Shown here: positions 32,762 through 44,300 of the stretch, in pieces | Layout: each line of letters begins with the position of its first letter | Numbering within the stretch: the first letter of the stretch is position 1 | Assembly (NCBI RefSeq): GCF_910592395.1 | Contig: NC_088320.1 | Location: 15,744,501 to 15,808,500 of the forward strand | Source: Lineus longissimus | Lineage: Eukaryota; Nemertea; Pilidiophora; Heteronemertea; Lineidae | Direction of reading: 5' to 3' | Length of the DNA stretch: 64,000 bases | The notes under the pieces: model-generated | Database searches by the model: none | Seen by the model: only the letters and a program-made list of their open reading frames with translations | Told to the model about the DNA's origin: nothing | Position numbers and translations under genes: made by a program

Positions 32762-33303
32762 GAGCTTCATGACCAGATTAACATGCTTGAGTGTCAAGTG
32801 AATACAAGTATTATTTTTATCGCCAAAAATCTACATAAGATAAAGTTTCCGATGTCTGTTATTGCAATGCGTAACTTAAAATGGTTACATCTCCATCTTC
32901 GACACTTAGAAAAACAGAAGTATTTTGTGCAGCGTGGCCTTCATTAGCCTGACCTGTTGCTTCGTAGCGTCATCTCAATTTTTATTCTTAAGATGGCTCT
33001 ACAATGAAACCCCCTTGTTCATCTATCACCGCAAGTCTTCTAGACTACCAGAATACAGAGTCACCTCAACGACTGTACCCAATGTTGTTTCTGGCCTACC
33101 TGATCTTGACTCGTTACCTTTTGATGATGCGAATGGCGATGGGTGTGCCGGGAAACATTCTTTCCATCCTGGTGGCGAATAGGAAACACAACCAGGCGCT
33201 CTCTCCGTGTATTTACATGAAGGCAATGGCCGTGGCGGACACTTTGATGCTCATTCAACACGCGGTTTTTCATCCTGTTCGGATCCTTGGATTTGACCCT
33301 TGA
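32762..33303 (+). pseudogene. Fourth, diverged GPCR-B first exon with 5' flank
   Basis: The 5' flank (32,762-33,003) and exon (ATG 33,004) are homologous to the other GPCR-B first exons, including GVPGNILSILV and MAVADTLMLI. Changes include PPC for PSS near the start and LMMRMAM for LMLPVAM, which places Arg in TM1. Homology stops at HPV (about 33,270), before the gtaggc donor. The frame then runs into a stop at 33,303. With no donor and a charged residue in TM1, this is likely a dead fragment, though it may be spliced at an unrecognised site. Confidence 0.6.
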
Positions 33304-34280
33304 TTTTGGTCTCTCCAGCCTAATTGGGGCTAAGTCCTGTAGACTTCAAGGACTAAAACTTCTACAATGGCTTCTTTTTTCAGTTCACGCTGCTCGGGGA
33401 CTTCGCTCAGGATCCGCTGCCTATTGTACCGTTCTGTTGTGCTGTGGTTTTACAGTACGACTATTACAGATAATGTTGGATAACATGGTTCTCGAAAATG
33501 CCGACTGCCAATTTGAAACCACCCAAATATTTACAAATTACACAGGCAACTGGAGTTAACCACGATATAAAGGTCAAAAATCAATAATCAGAATCTTTCA
33601 AAATAACTTTAGAGGAAGACATGAAGCATGCCGATCCACTGTCGTTGTGCGTATATCCATACTTCACCGCCGTTTACTACCACCTGCTCGGCCGTCAGAA
33701 AGGCTGTTACTTTATCAGTAGTCTCCCTGCATTCCCTTCCTTTCGCACGCATCCATATCGCGACAACAATAACATTACACTCACTCTTGTTTGTCGCATG
33801 AGAGACACGCACTGATAGCCATCATATTGGAAGACCCGGTGTTCAATGAGTAACGGTTCCAGGGATGCTGACATAACCTGAATGCATGTTGTATAGGAGA
33901 AGGGTAACCTGATCCGGAGGTTGTCACTATTAATTCAGGCCGTCATTCAATTACTTTGTGTCGAGCAAATTGATTGGCCACCCGTTTATGATGGCTCGTC
34001 CGACGGATTTCCTGGCCCTTTGTGTCGGCGGTGAAAGGAGGAGACTTTAGGGCTGATATTCACCGCCGGAAGGCGGCATGGACATGCAGTAGATTGTTTG
34101 TATTTGTTATTTTCATTTTATTGTTGTAACTTGATTTGCCAGTGCGCTTTCACTGCGCTACCGATGCTTTGGGTACATCAGCGTCTTTTTATTTGAAAGA
34201 CTCTGGGTACATGCAATATTGAGTCAAAGAATTGTTGATTCGATCTATTTTATTCTCATATGACTTTTACCATGAAGATC
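33304..34280 (+). other. Spacer, no gene recognised
   Basis: Mixed sequence with short ORFs of poor composition. The right edge is the 3' end of the minus-strand dermatopontin/aerolysin-like gene, whose AATAAA is at 34,249-34,254. Confidence 0.5.
34249..34254 (-). promoter_or_regulatory. Polyadenylation signal (AATAAA) of the dermatopontin/aerolysin-like gene
   Basis: Reads AATAAA on the minus strand, 27 bases after the stop codon at 34,281. This is a short but plausible 3' UTR. Confidence 0.55.
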
Positions 34281-34986
34281 TTACATGAGGCTAACATCAC
34301 CCGCATCGCCGATGCAGTTTTGAAAGTGTCGAAAGATTGTATCAGCGTTATTCCCTCCGCTTATACTGTCGATGCAGTTGTCTGACTCTGGGCCACATCG
34401 TCCGGGCAGGAATGTTGCCCGTCGCGTGCGGTAGAATGCCTTCCCATAGGTCGTACCACGCACGTTCATCTGCCTCGTCTCTCGCCAATCGGTACCGTCG
34501 CCGCAGGTAGAGATGACGTTGACGTCAATGTTGTTTGTGTTGAGCCTGTATCTGTTGGTGGTGCCGATTATAATAGCCGCACCGGGACCTTCGTATGTCA
34601 AATCGTAACCAGTCGTGTCCTCGGAACCTGTACTCGTTTCATCCGTTTCTGACCTCTCGATGGTTGTGGCTCCGCCTCGTGTAGTTTCCGCACCATAGCT
34701 AAGTGTCGTACCAGAACCAAGGAATCCAGCAGTTATTTCGGCACTGACATGGAGCGAACTAGCCCAGTTGAAATCACGACCATTTGCTATGGTAAAAGCC
34801 GCAGTTCGGGTTACGGAGTCGGTTCTGGATAATTTGATCGTTGACGTATCGCTACTGCAGGTCTGGCCAGAATTGATTCCTATTACTATCTTTCCCTCAT
34901 CGACGGTTTCAATGGGGTTTACTACTTCGAGCCTCCTTACCTGACAACCGACGTACAAACAGGTATTGATGTCCCATACGCGGTCG
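34281..34986 (-). CDS. Last exon: end of dermatopontin-like region plus aerolysin-like pore-forming domain
   Basis: The exon starts after a strong acceptor (ctctctcttttcag) with one base completing a split codon. It opens with the DRVWDINTC repeat ending of a dermatopontin-type module. It then runs ~200 residues of alternating polar/hydrophobic Thr-, Ser- and Gly-rich strands, with a central TTLSYGAETTRGG-like stretch typical of the membrane-insertion region of aerolysin-family beta-barrel proteins. Cysteines near the C-terminus may form disulfides. In animals such proteins act in defence, digestion or venom by making pores in target membranes. The assignment is from pattern, not alignment. 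It is uninterrupted, in a gene with a signal peptide. Only the motifs are given here, not the joined product. Confidence 0.6.
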
Positions 34987-35929
34987 CTGAAAAGAGAGAG
35001 AATGCCATCCAGATATTGCGCTGAGTGGGATATCGAGGCGTTACGTAAAGGAGGCAGGATAGAACTGTTCTCTCCTCAGAGCAAGATAACAGTATAAAAT
35101 GCGTCTGGAGATTTTTAGACGTTAGCAATGTACCTAATGCACCTATTACGCTTATCAGTTAATCACATACTCGCGTGTATTCCTCAATCTCCATCGATTT
35201 TTGGCAAGAGCACGAATTTAGTACAAGAAAATGAATCGAGAGCGAGAAATCGGCTATTGTTAATTATGCGCATACTAATCTAAATATGACGTCACTGCTC
35301 TCCGATTGGCTAATATGTTGTGAACTCTCTGGTTCGCCAAACAGGGTAGAATTTGCCAAACTGGGTTGATTTTCAGTGCTGTTGGGCAAGCGGCTCTCCA
35401 AAGAGGGCAAAAAATGATGCCTGTTCGGCGAGCGGCTTGCAAAAAATACCCGGCCTAGATTTTTAAGGCCAGGTTGGCAGACTGACATGCCAGATTGATA
35501 CAATTAGTAAAAAAGTATGACAAAACTGCTTGTTTATTACACGCTACCCGAATACACTGTGAATGTGTGACTTACTAATGCATATAGGGGGGGGGGGGGG
35601 GTACGGTCAGATCAGGCAAGGTGTGTTCAAGGGGAAGGGGATCAGAAAAATTGGTGGTTTGGGGAAACATACTTTATGGATGGCCCTATCCAACCCAGTG
35701 TATAGAAATCTGTGACAAATATGCATTGAAACCTCCCTTAGCTGACACCTCTCTATCATCGACAGCATTTGTCAGTTCAGAGGGTGTCCTCAATAGAGAG
35801 GTTCTAGTGGACGATAGTTTTGGTCCTAAATTGGTTGTTTCCATTCAAAGTTCCCTCTCTATTAAGGACAGCACTTCTCAGTTCGGCGGGTGTCCTCTGC
35901 AGAGAGGTTCTACTGTAGTTCCTACTCAC
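34987..35929 (-). other. Intron of the dermatopontin/aerolysin-like gene
   Basis: Donor gtgagt at 35,929 and acceptor ttttcag at 34,987 agree in phase (2+1). The intron holds a G17 tract (35,587-35,603) and a copy of the dispersed 'gtgtcc/agagagg' repeat. Confidence 0.6.
35730..35925 (+). repeat. Dispersed 'gtgtcc/agagagg' repeat, copy 3
   Basis: Blocks gggtgtcctcaatagagagg and gggtgtcctctgcagagagg lie ~130 bases apart, ending in ttctactgtag. It is related to the copies at 15,790 and 22,780 but clearly older. Confidence 0.55.
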
Positions 35930-36078
35930 GCTCTGTTGCCCTGTTCCAATTTGTCCTCTGGGATGTACGAGGTGAGTCCGTACATCGCTCGATCGACTTG
36001 GAAGTCTTTTACCATGGTTTCACCCCACTGGTTGATGTCACGCTCGGTTCTACATTCAGTCGCCGGTTTCGTATTAAG
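35930..36078 (-). CDS. Middle exon of the dermatopontin/aerolysin-like gene
   Basis: 149 bases, phase 0 in and phase 2 out, between an acceptor (gtcttttag) and a good donor (gc|gtgagt). It encodes ~50 residues with TECRTERDINQWGE and MYGLTSY, matching the C-W..G..S spacing of dermatopontin-type repeats, whose closing DRxW motif lies at the start of the next exon. The outgoing phase fits the last exon exactly. The incoming phase 0 does not fit the strongest exon 1 donor, so a further small exon or a weaker donor is implied. Confidence 0.55.
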
Positions 36079-36534
36079 CTAAAAGACGATGTTGGTTGTG
36101 AGGTTTGAAACCCTAGCCAATTAACTACTTAGGTGGTGGTGTAGTATGTTGGCAATATATGTCACACCAGCTTTCGACCTTACGAGATTCTGTTGTAGCG
36201 GGAAATTCGTCTTAACATTTTTACGGATACGGAATTTCTTTCACAGTGGATTTAAACTCTTTCTTCCGGAGACAAAGGCATGACATTTTCACAGATGAAT
36301 ACATAAGTAGTACATAAACTATATGATTTACGAAAGAAAATCCCTATGCCTTCATAAATGAGTGGTCATGTAATGCATTGCGTACATTTCAAGTATTGTA
36401 GTTCCGAGGTAAATGACCTGGGAACGAAAAACCGCCGAGGTGTGCGACGTTTAGCTATAGGTGATTTAAATGACTGTGCCAGAACCACGTCTATATGCCT
36501 GGTTGGGCAGTTGAGCGTTACACGAGCTGGCTAC

Positions 36535-36942
36535 AAAGCAGGACCAACGATATTGAAGTGTACTTGCCTTACAGCATTTGTAAGTCCAGATCCTTCCCTT
36601 ACCACTGTTGTAACGAGACCTAAGACCGGTTATAACTGGCTTGACTTTTGGATTCATGACTGTCTCAATATCTTCATCCTCATCATTGCCGCAGTAGAAG
36701 ATATTGCTGCCATCTTGTTCGACCAGTTCTTCGCTCCATTTACAATCCTCTCCCACGAATCCTTCCGTACATTCGTACTCCCATTTTCTGTCGTTTCTAC
36801 CATTGTATTGGCTGTCCATCCTGCTGAGGTGATGGAGACTTGGACATTCGAATTCGAAATCACTCCCGTAGGAAGTCCATTCGGCCGTGCTGCTCTGCAT
36901 GCAGCCGGCGATTACCGCCAGGAGAACTGGTTTGGCTATCAT
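36535..36942 (-). CDS. First exon: signal peptide and dermatopontin-like repeats
   Basis: The start gives a 20-residue signal peptide (KPVLLAVIAGCMQSSTA), so the protein is probably secreted. Two dermatopontin-type repeats follow: DFEFECP...DRKWEYEC and NIFYC...GRIWTYKCC, with the expected paired cysteines and the [D/G]RxW motif. Two donors are possible: a strong one (gct|gtaagg, exon end 36,573, phase 1) and a weak one (ttt|gtagcc, exon end 36,535, phase 0). Only the weak one fits the next recognised exon directly. The start codon lies within the first copy of a 63-bp tandem repeat. Confidence 0.6.
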
Positions 36943-37345
36943 AGTGTGGCTTCCTAGAACATGGAATAATGTACGCTATCAATAAAGTGTGCAATTCACA
37001 GTCATACTGTGGCTTCCTAGAACAGAGAATAAAATTCGCTGTCAATAAAGTATACAATTCACAATCATAGTGTGACTTCCAAGAACAAGGCATAACGTAC
37101 GCTATTAATAAAGTATACAATACACAATCATTGTGTGGTTTCCAAGAACCAAGTATACAAGATTATTCTCAAGCATAGTGTGACTTCCAAGAACAGGGAA
37201 TAAAGTATGCCACAAATAAAGAATGAACTTCACAATCATAGTGTGGCTTTCTAGAGCAGGGAATAAACTACGCTGTCAACAAAGTATAAAATACTCAATC
37301 GAAGTGTGGCTTCCAACAACCTGGAATAAGTGTGCCATCAACACA
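36940..37345 (+). repeat. 63-bp tandem repeat (~6.5 copies) upstream of the minus-strand gene
   Basis: The anchor tcatagtgtgg recurs at 36,939, 37,002, 37,065, 37,128, 37,173, 37,236 and 37,299. The spacing is 63 bp except for one 45-bp unit. The start codon of the dermatopontin/aerolysin-like gene is the tcat of the first copy. The array may hold its promoter or 5' UTR. Confidence 0.85.
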
Positions 37346-37640
37346 CGCCAGCTAGGCATTTCAAGACGGCCGCAGCGCTATGCCTTAAAAAATAATTTTG
37401 AAATGCGCCCTGCCGCTAAAAAATGTGCTGTCATATGTGCTATGTTGTTGAAGCTGTGATGCCTGCATCAAAAATGTTCCATGTCAGCTATGCCAAATCT
37501 CCGCAGTTTAAGTCTAACAATTTTATTTTAATCAGTAAGGTAAAATGGGGCAATTGTAGCCCTGGTCTAATTGTAGCCCCTGACTATGTTTTTGATTTCC
37601 GGTAACCATTGAATTATTCAGCCAGCCCAAGCATGGATAT
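37346..37640 (+). other. Spacer, nothing recognised
   Basis: No coding or RNA signal. It contains a short internal duplication of 'aattgtagccc' near 37,550-37,580. Confidence 0.5.
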
Positions 37641-39130
37641 CTTCTTCTTTCTTCTTCTTCTTCTTTTAAACTACTCTACTTCATTAATGAAGGTTGTGGC
37701 AGTTGGACAGTTTGCCCATGCACGGAGGGAAGGGTAAACGTGTTTTAAAAGTCGATGCAATGTCCAAATTAACAATTAACGTGTGGTAACAGTTCATAAT
37801 GACGTAAGTGGTGCTGGGGACATCATCGACGATTCTTCTCGTATACTATTCACTCGTTGGTGTGTGTCTTGTGGCCAGCAGCTTGGTTTTGAACTGGTCC
37901 ACATTTCCGCATTGCTCCGGATCGAATTGGAGTGCATTCCATTCTTTAATGGTTCTTGGGTAAAATGAGTGTTTTAAGTAATCTTTGCTGCTTCCTATTG
38001 TTAGAAATGCCGAGTTGTGATGTTGTTTGTGGTGTCGTCTTGATGGTGTGAGACGGCTTGTTGTGATGTCGACGGCTCCTGTTTTGATCTTGTATAGCAT
38101 TGTTAGGCGATGTTCTTGTCTCCTTTGTTCGAGTGATGGCCATCCTAGTTCTTGCAGCATCGATCCCACACTAGACAGGTTTCTGTATCGGTTTGTTGTG
38201 TAGCGGGCAGCTCGTCGTTGTACCATTTCAATTTTCTTTATCTCCTTCTTATGGTAGGGATCCCAGATGGTTTGGGCGTACTCGAGTAGGGGGCGGACGA
38301 GGGCTTTGTAAGCTGTGGCCTTGAGTTCTGTGGAGTTGAGTTGCACATTTCTGCGGAGGAAGCCTAGAGTTCGGTTTGCCTTGTTAGTGATGGCGTTTAT
38401 ATGTGTTGCCCATGTCAGGTCGGAGGTGATGTTGGCTCCTAGATACTTGGCGCTGCTGACATGCTGGAGTGGGTGGCCGTGGAGGGTATAGTTCGATAGG
38501 ATCGGCTTTCTCTTCCTGGTGATGGTCATGACTTGACATTTCTGGGGGTGGAACTCCATGTCCCACCTGACTGCCCATTCTCCCAATAGATCAAGATCCT
38601 TCCGTAGGATTTGGGCGTCAGCTGGGGATGTTATAACCAGGTATACAATGGTATCATCGGCGAAGAGTCGGACATTGGCTGTTAAATTGTCTGCGATGTC
38701 ATTGATATACATCAGGAAGAGTAAAGGTCCAAGTACAGACCCTTGAGGCACGCCCGATGTTACGCTGCCTTCATACGACTTCTCCCCATCAAGGACTGCT
38801 GTTTGTCGCCTGTTTTTTAGGAAGGCGGATATCCAGTTGTTGGTCTTCCCTGATATTCCGTAGTTGGACAGTTTGTTTAGGAGTTTTCGATGGTTGACCT
38901 TATCGAATGCTTTGGAAAAATCCATTATTAGGACGTCTGTTTGTTTGTTTGCCTCCATATTTCTCAGAATGTCGTCTGCGAATTCCAGTAGTTGGGTTTC
39001 GCAGGATTTTCCACTTCGAAATCCGTGCTGGCGATGGTACAGGATCTCGTGGTGTTCTGAGTGTTGCATGATGTTGGTTGTCAGGATGTGCTCTAGCATT
39101 TTACATGCTAGAGGTGACTCTTGAGTATCA
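37641..39130 (-). mobile_element. 5'-truncated non-LTR retrotransposon (LINE)
   Basis: On the minus strand it carries the second half of a LINE pol ORF, a short 3' UTR, and ends in an (AAG)n-type microsatellite at ~37,641-37,668. The coding frame begins abruptly at ~39,125, preceded by a stop, as expected for 5' truncation during target-primed reverse transcription. I could not define target-site duplications. Confidence 0.85.
37846..39099 (-). CDS. Reverse transcriptase, C-terminal 417 residues of a LINE pol
   Basis: Begins in the fingers region with HGFRSGKSCETQL, then MDFSKAFDKVNH (motif A, catalytic Asp), SGVPQGSVLGPLLFLMYIND (motif B), LFADDTIVY (catalytic FADD), and the thumb/C-terminal WDPYHKKEIKKIEMVQRRAARY typical of Jockey/CR1-group elements. 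All RT catalytic residues are present without stops, but the endonuclease and N-terminus are missing. The product, if made, could not mobilise itself. The frame is open a few codons upstream (to about 39,123). Confidence 0.9.
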   Translation of the reverse strand: MLEHILTTNIMQHSEHHEILYHRQHGFRSGKSCETQLLEFADDILRNMEANKQTDVLIMDFSKAFDKVNHRKLLNKLSNYGISGKTNNWISAFLKNRRQTAVLDGEKSYEGSVTSGVPQGSVLGPLLFLMYINDIADNLTANVRLFADDTIVYLVITSPADAQILRKDLDLLGEWAVRWDMEFHPQKCQVMTITRKRKPILSNYTLHGHPLQHVSSAKYLGANITSDLTWATHINAITNKANRTLGFLRRNVQLNSTELKATAYKALVRPLLEYAQTIWDPYHKKEIKKIEMVQRRAARYTTNRYRNLSSVGSMLQELGWPSLEQRRQEHRLTMLYKIKTGAVDITTSRLTPSRRHHKQHHNSAFLTIGSSKDYLKHSFYPRTIKEWNALQFDPEQCGNVDQFKTKLLATRHTPTSE

Positions 39131-41360
39131 CATCATAAATAGTTTTCGATTATGCAACATGTTATTTAAGAGCTTTGGCTTTAAGATGTAAGCAAATCAG
39201 ACACATGCACCAAAAAAGTTGGGATCAAACCTTTTCCAGGTATGAATTTTCCACACTTACAGAGCATTGATATATTTGAAACTTGGCTAGGTGATCAGTA
39301 TTGAGTGTAGAGAATGTTGTATGCGGCATTTGATGTCATTTTCAACAGTAAATGTTTCAGCGACACTTTTCTGACCAAGGTACCTGTTATAAATATTACG
39401 AGCGTGTACCGGATTGTTGTAAATATTTGCGGTGGCACTACACAATGGGGACTGGGTCCGTTTTGCCCCCGCCCCGAGAAATGTAGTTTTTAAGACGCAG
39501 GCCGTTTCCATGTTCATGAATGGGGCCAACCTGTTCCAAATACTATTTACTTTGACGCCCTGGTCTTAGTTTCCATGTTCAGTGGGATCTTGGCGATTTT
39601 ATGAGCGGAGAATCTGTGCCATTTGAAGCGGGTCTCAATCCCCAGGTTGGCCTCGATATGTAACATACCTCTATCTGCCACGCGAGGTTGGGCGTAGTTG
39701 TGCGAGTGCCAATTATGCTCGTTCAAATTCTAGGCCGAGTAGCGAAAAAATAGCCGAAATGACCCCATGTTTTCACATCACATCATTTGTCAATGTTTGT
39801 ATATTTCAGAAACCACCATTATCAAATGCGAGTTTAAGAACTTTATAACCCGGCGTCATTTATCACTGGACTATATTCCACTGCAACCATCAGTTTATTG
39901 CTTGGCCTCCAGCTGTCTGCAAAATCAGAGTGGCTTCACCTACTTGTAATCACGTGCTTCTTTTGAGCGAACCGAGTAGGCTTTTAGAGAGTATGTGTCA
40001 TTTATCAAACCAGAACCAGAATAACTGAGACACCTGAATAGCAGCACAGTTCTAATCAAAATTTCGGGAAGATGTCGCTGTTATCTTTACTTACCGGCAA
40101 TGAACTGTGAGGAAAAGGAAGAATGGACTGGAAAGAGACACCGTTCAGCCCACAATGAAAGTATGTGCAGCTGAGAAAGATATTTGGAATATGCAAACTT
40201 GAGATACAGGTGTTAACATTGAGTATCGTGTGATGTTTAGGAGAAATTCCTCAACTGTCGTGTTTAACACTTTCACCGCCCACGTTAGTATATATAACAA
40301 GAAGGGTATGTCCCTAATGTACAAACCTGTATGCGTTAAAAACGCCCTTATTATTGACCAAACATCCCCATATGGTCCGATTAAGCCCGTTTTAACGCAC
40401 ACTCAGCCTCAGTAGAACAGTAGGAGCAGAATCCTTCTAGATATATGTACTTTCGCAAGCTCAAAATATCAAGTGATGACTACGAGCAATATTTCCTACT
40501 TTGACATATTAAATGTGCATTGCTGATGATTTATAGCAGTGCAGAATCTTTAAACATTATCACATTAAGTAACCTGGAGCAGAGTCTTTCAAATAAAGAG
40601 TCGGGCAACTAGGTAACATAATATGGCTTCAACATCAAAGCCAACGACCATTCCGAAAGACGCGCGTTGGACAGCGCTCTCTCGGTTCACGTGGTACACC
40701 CAAGCCAATTCTGCACAACTGGATTTGAACTTCGATCAGCTAAACATGGCCGTTACAAACCCCGTTTTAAAGCAAACGCCTGCTTCAAATCCACTGATCT
40801 CTATAAAACTATATATATATATATATAGATGTAATGTCAAAGATAAAATTTATACAAAAAGCGATATGTTTTGCAGTTTGTTATAAGACAGTGTACATCA
40901 ATTTTTGAGTCACCTCATCAGAAACAATTTACAGTATAATATGTTGCCATTGATTACAACCTGATTTTTGTTTTTTTTTAATAACAAATTGCAAACATAT
41001 GAGATTTTTCGCATTTTGCTATTCGAAAGTTGAGAATAATTCTCGAAAAGCGTTTTTCTACTCCACATCATCACATATTTATGTGGTTAGCAGTTTAGTA
41101 TGTTGTCGGTGCTTAATGGACCATCTAAGGGTATCACATGGTTCGATTTGCTGTCATCTAAATGGGATATTCATATCTTATTAATTTTGACCGACTGCAA
41201 CTAGTTTTATAGCATGTTTAATTTTGCGTTCGCGGTAAGAAACGAAAAAACAACATGAAAAAGTGGGAAACGTCTCGTTTTTTGTTGTGCGATGTTCACA
41301 TATTTATAAATCCCATTTTATGTCTATAACCATTTTTTTTCTAATTGAATGTATCTGTTA
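39131..41360 (+). other. Spacer, no gene recognised
   Basis: AT-rich with scattered short ORFs lacking protein-like composition. It has a TA microsatellite near 40,811-40,828. It ends at the first recognisable satellite monomer. Confidence 0.5.
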
Positions 41361-44300
41361 TTGCTTTTGAGGAAGAAGTAATATGACTTCTTTCATTGAC
41401 AGGAAGAAAGGACTGCCTTTCTTTGCTTTTGAGGAAAAATTGGCATGATTTCTTTCATTCATAGGAAGAACCGAGTGCCTTTCTTTGCTTTTGAGGAAGA
41501 ATTGATATGATTTCTTTCATTTATAGGAAGAAACGACTGCCTTTCTTTGCTTTTGAGGAAGAATTGATATCATTTCCTTCATTTATAGGAAGAAACGACT
41601 GCTTTTCTTTGTTTTTGAGGAAGAATCGATATGATTTCTTTCATTTATAGGAAGAAACGACTGCCTTTCTTTGCTTTTGAGAAAGAATTCACATGGTTTC
41701 TTTCATTCATAGGAAGATCCGACTGCCTTTCTTTGCTTTTGAGGAAGAATTGATATGATTTCTTTCATTTATAGGAAGAAATGACTGCCTTTCTTTGCTT
41801 TTGAGGAAGAATTGATATTATTTCTATCATTTATAGGAAGAAATGACTGCCTTTCTTTGCTTTTGAGGAAGAATTTATATTATTTCTTTCATTTATAGGA
41901 GGAAACAACTGCCTTTCTTTGCTTTTGAGGAAGAATTGACATGATTTCTTTCATTTATAGGAATTAACGACTGCCTTTCTTTGTTTTTGAGGAAGAATTG
42001 ATATGATTTCTTTCATTTATAGGAATAAACAACTGCCTTTCTTTGCTTTTGAGGAAGAATTGACATGATTTCTTTCATTTATAGGAATAAACAACTGCCT
42101 TTCTTTGCTTTTGAGGAAGAATTGACATGATTTCTTTCATTTATAGGAAGAAACGACTGCCTTTCTTTTCTTTTGAGGAAGAATTGACATGATTTCTTTC
42201 ATTTATAGGAAGAAACGACTGCCTTTCTTTGCTTTTGAGGAAGAAATGACATGATTTCTTTCATTTATAGGAAGAACCGAATGCCTTTCTTTGCTTTTGA
42301 GGAAGAATTGACGTGGTTTCTTTCATTCATAGGAAGAAACGACTGCCTTTCTTTGCTTTTGAGGAAGAATTGACATGATTTCTTTCATTAATAGGAAGAA
42401 AGGACTGCCTTTCTTTGCTTTTGAGGAAAAATTGGCATGATTTCTTTCATTCATAGGAAGAACCGAGTGCCTTTCTTTGCTTTTGAGGAAGAATTGATAT
42501 GATTTCTTTCATTTATAGGAAGAAACGACTGCCTTTCTTTGCTTTTGAGGAAGAATTGATATCATTTCCTTCATTTATAGGAAGAAACGACTGCTTTTCT
42601 TTGCTTTTGAGGAAGAATCGATATGATTTCTTTCATTTATAGGAAGATCCGACTGCCTTTCTTTGCTTTTGAGGAAGAATTGACATGATTTCTTTCATTT
42701 ATAGGAATAAACGACTGCCTTTCTTTGTTTTTGAGGAAGAATTGATATGATTTCTTTCATTTATAGGAAGAACCGACTGCCTTTCTTTGCTTTTGAGGAA
42801 GAATTGATATCATTTCTTTCATTCATAGGAAGAAACGACTGCCTTTCTTTCCTTTTGAGGAAGAAATGACATGATTTCTTTCATTCATAGGAAGAAACGA
42901 CTGCCTTTCTTTGCTTTTGAGGAAGAATTGACATGATTTCTTTCATTTATAGGAAGAAACGACTGCCTTTCTTTGTTTTTGAGGAAGAAATGACATGATT
43001 TCTTTCATTCATAGGAAGAAACGACTGCCTTTCTTTGCTTTTGAGGAAGAAATGACATGATTTCTTTAATTCATAGGAAGAAACGACTGCCTTACTTTGC
43101 TTTTGAGGAAGAATTGACAAGATTTCTTTCATTTATAGGAGGAACCGATCGCCTTTCTTTGCTTTTGAGGAAGAATTGATATGATTTCTTTCATTTATAG
43201 GAAGAAACGACTGCCTTTCTTTGCTTTTGAGGAAGAAATGACATGATTTCTTTCATTCATAGGAAGAAACAACTGCCTTTCTTTCCTTTTGAGGAAGAAA
43301 TGACATGATTTCTTTAATTCATAGGAAGAAACGACTGCCTTTCTTTGCTTTTGAGGAAGAATTGACATGATTTCTTTCATTTATAGGAAGAACCGATCGC
43401 CTTTCTTTGCTTTTGAGGAAGAATTGATATGATTTCTTTCATTTATAGGAAGAACCGATCGCCTTTCTTTGCTTTTGAGGAAGAATTGATATGATTTCTT
43501 TCATTTATAGGAAGAACCGATCGCCTTTCTTTGCTTTTGAGGAAGAATTGACATGATTTCTTTCATTTATAGGAAGAACCGACTGCCTTTCTTTTCGTTT
43601 GAGCAAGAATTGACACGATTTCTTTCATTCATAGGAAGAAACGACTGCCTTTCTTTGCTTTTGAGGAAGAAATGACATGATTTCTTTCATTTATAAGAAG
43701 AAACGACTGCCTTTCTTTGCTTTTGAGGAAGAATTGACATGATTTCTTTCATTTATAGGAGGAACCGATCGCCTTTCTTTGCTTTTGAGGAAGAATTGAC
43801 ATGATTTCTTTCATTTATAGGAAGAAACGACTGCCTTTCTTTGCTTTTGAGGAAGAAATGACATGATTTCTTTCATTCATAGGAAGAAACGACTGCCTTT
43901 CTTTCCTTTTGAGGAAGAAATGACATGATTTCTTTAATTCATAGGAAGAAACGACTGCCTTTCTTTGCTTTTGAGGAAGAATTGATATGATTTCTTTCAT
44001 TTATAGGAAGAAACGACTGCCTTTCTTTGCTTTTGAGGAAGAATTGACATGATTTCTTTCATTTATAGGAAGAAACGAATGCCTTTCTTTGCCTTTGAGG
44101 AAGAATTGACATGATTTCTTTCATTTATAGGAAGAACCGATCGCCTTTCTTTGCTTTTGAGGAAGAATTGACATGATTTCTTGCATTTATAGGAATAAAC
44201 GACTGCCTTTCTTTTCTTTTGAGCAAGAATTGACACGATTTCTTTCATTCATAGGAAGAAACGACTGCCTTTCTTTGCTTTTGAGGAAGAAATGACATGA

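Noticed and set aside
35621-36082. Plus-strand ORF of 153 codons
   Set aside because: It runs through a dispersed repeat and the antisense of a recognised exon. Composition is not protein-like.
36358-36957. Plus-strand ORF of 199 codons
   Set aside because: It is antisense to exon 1 of the dermatopontin/aerolysin-like gene, which has the signal peptide, Cys pattern and splice sites. The plus frame has none of these.
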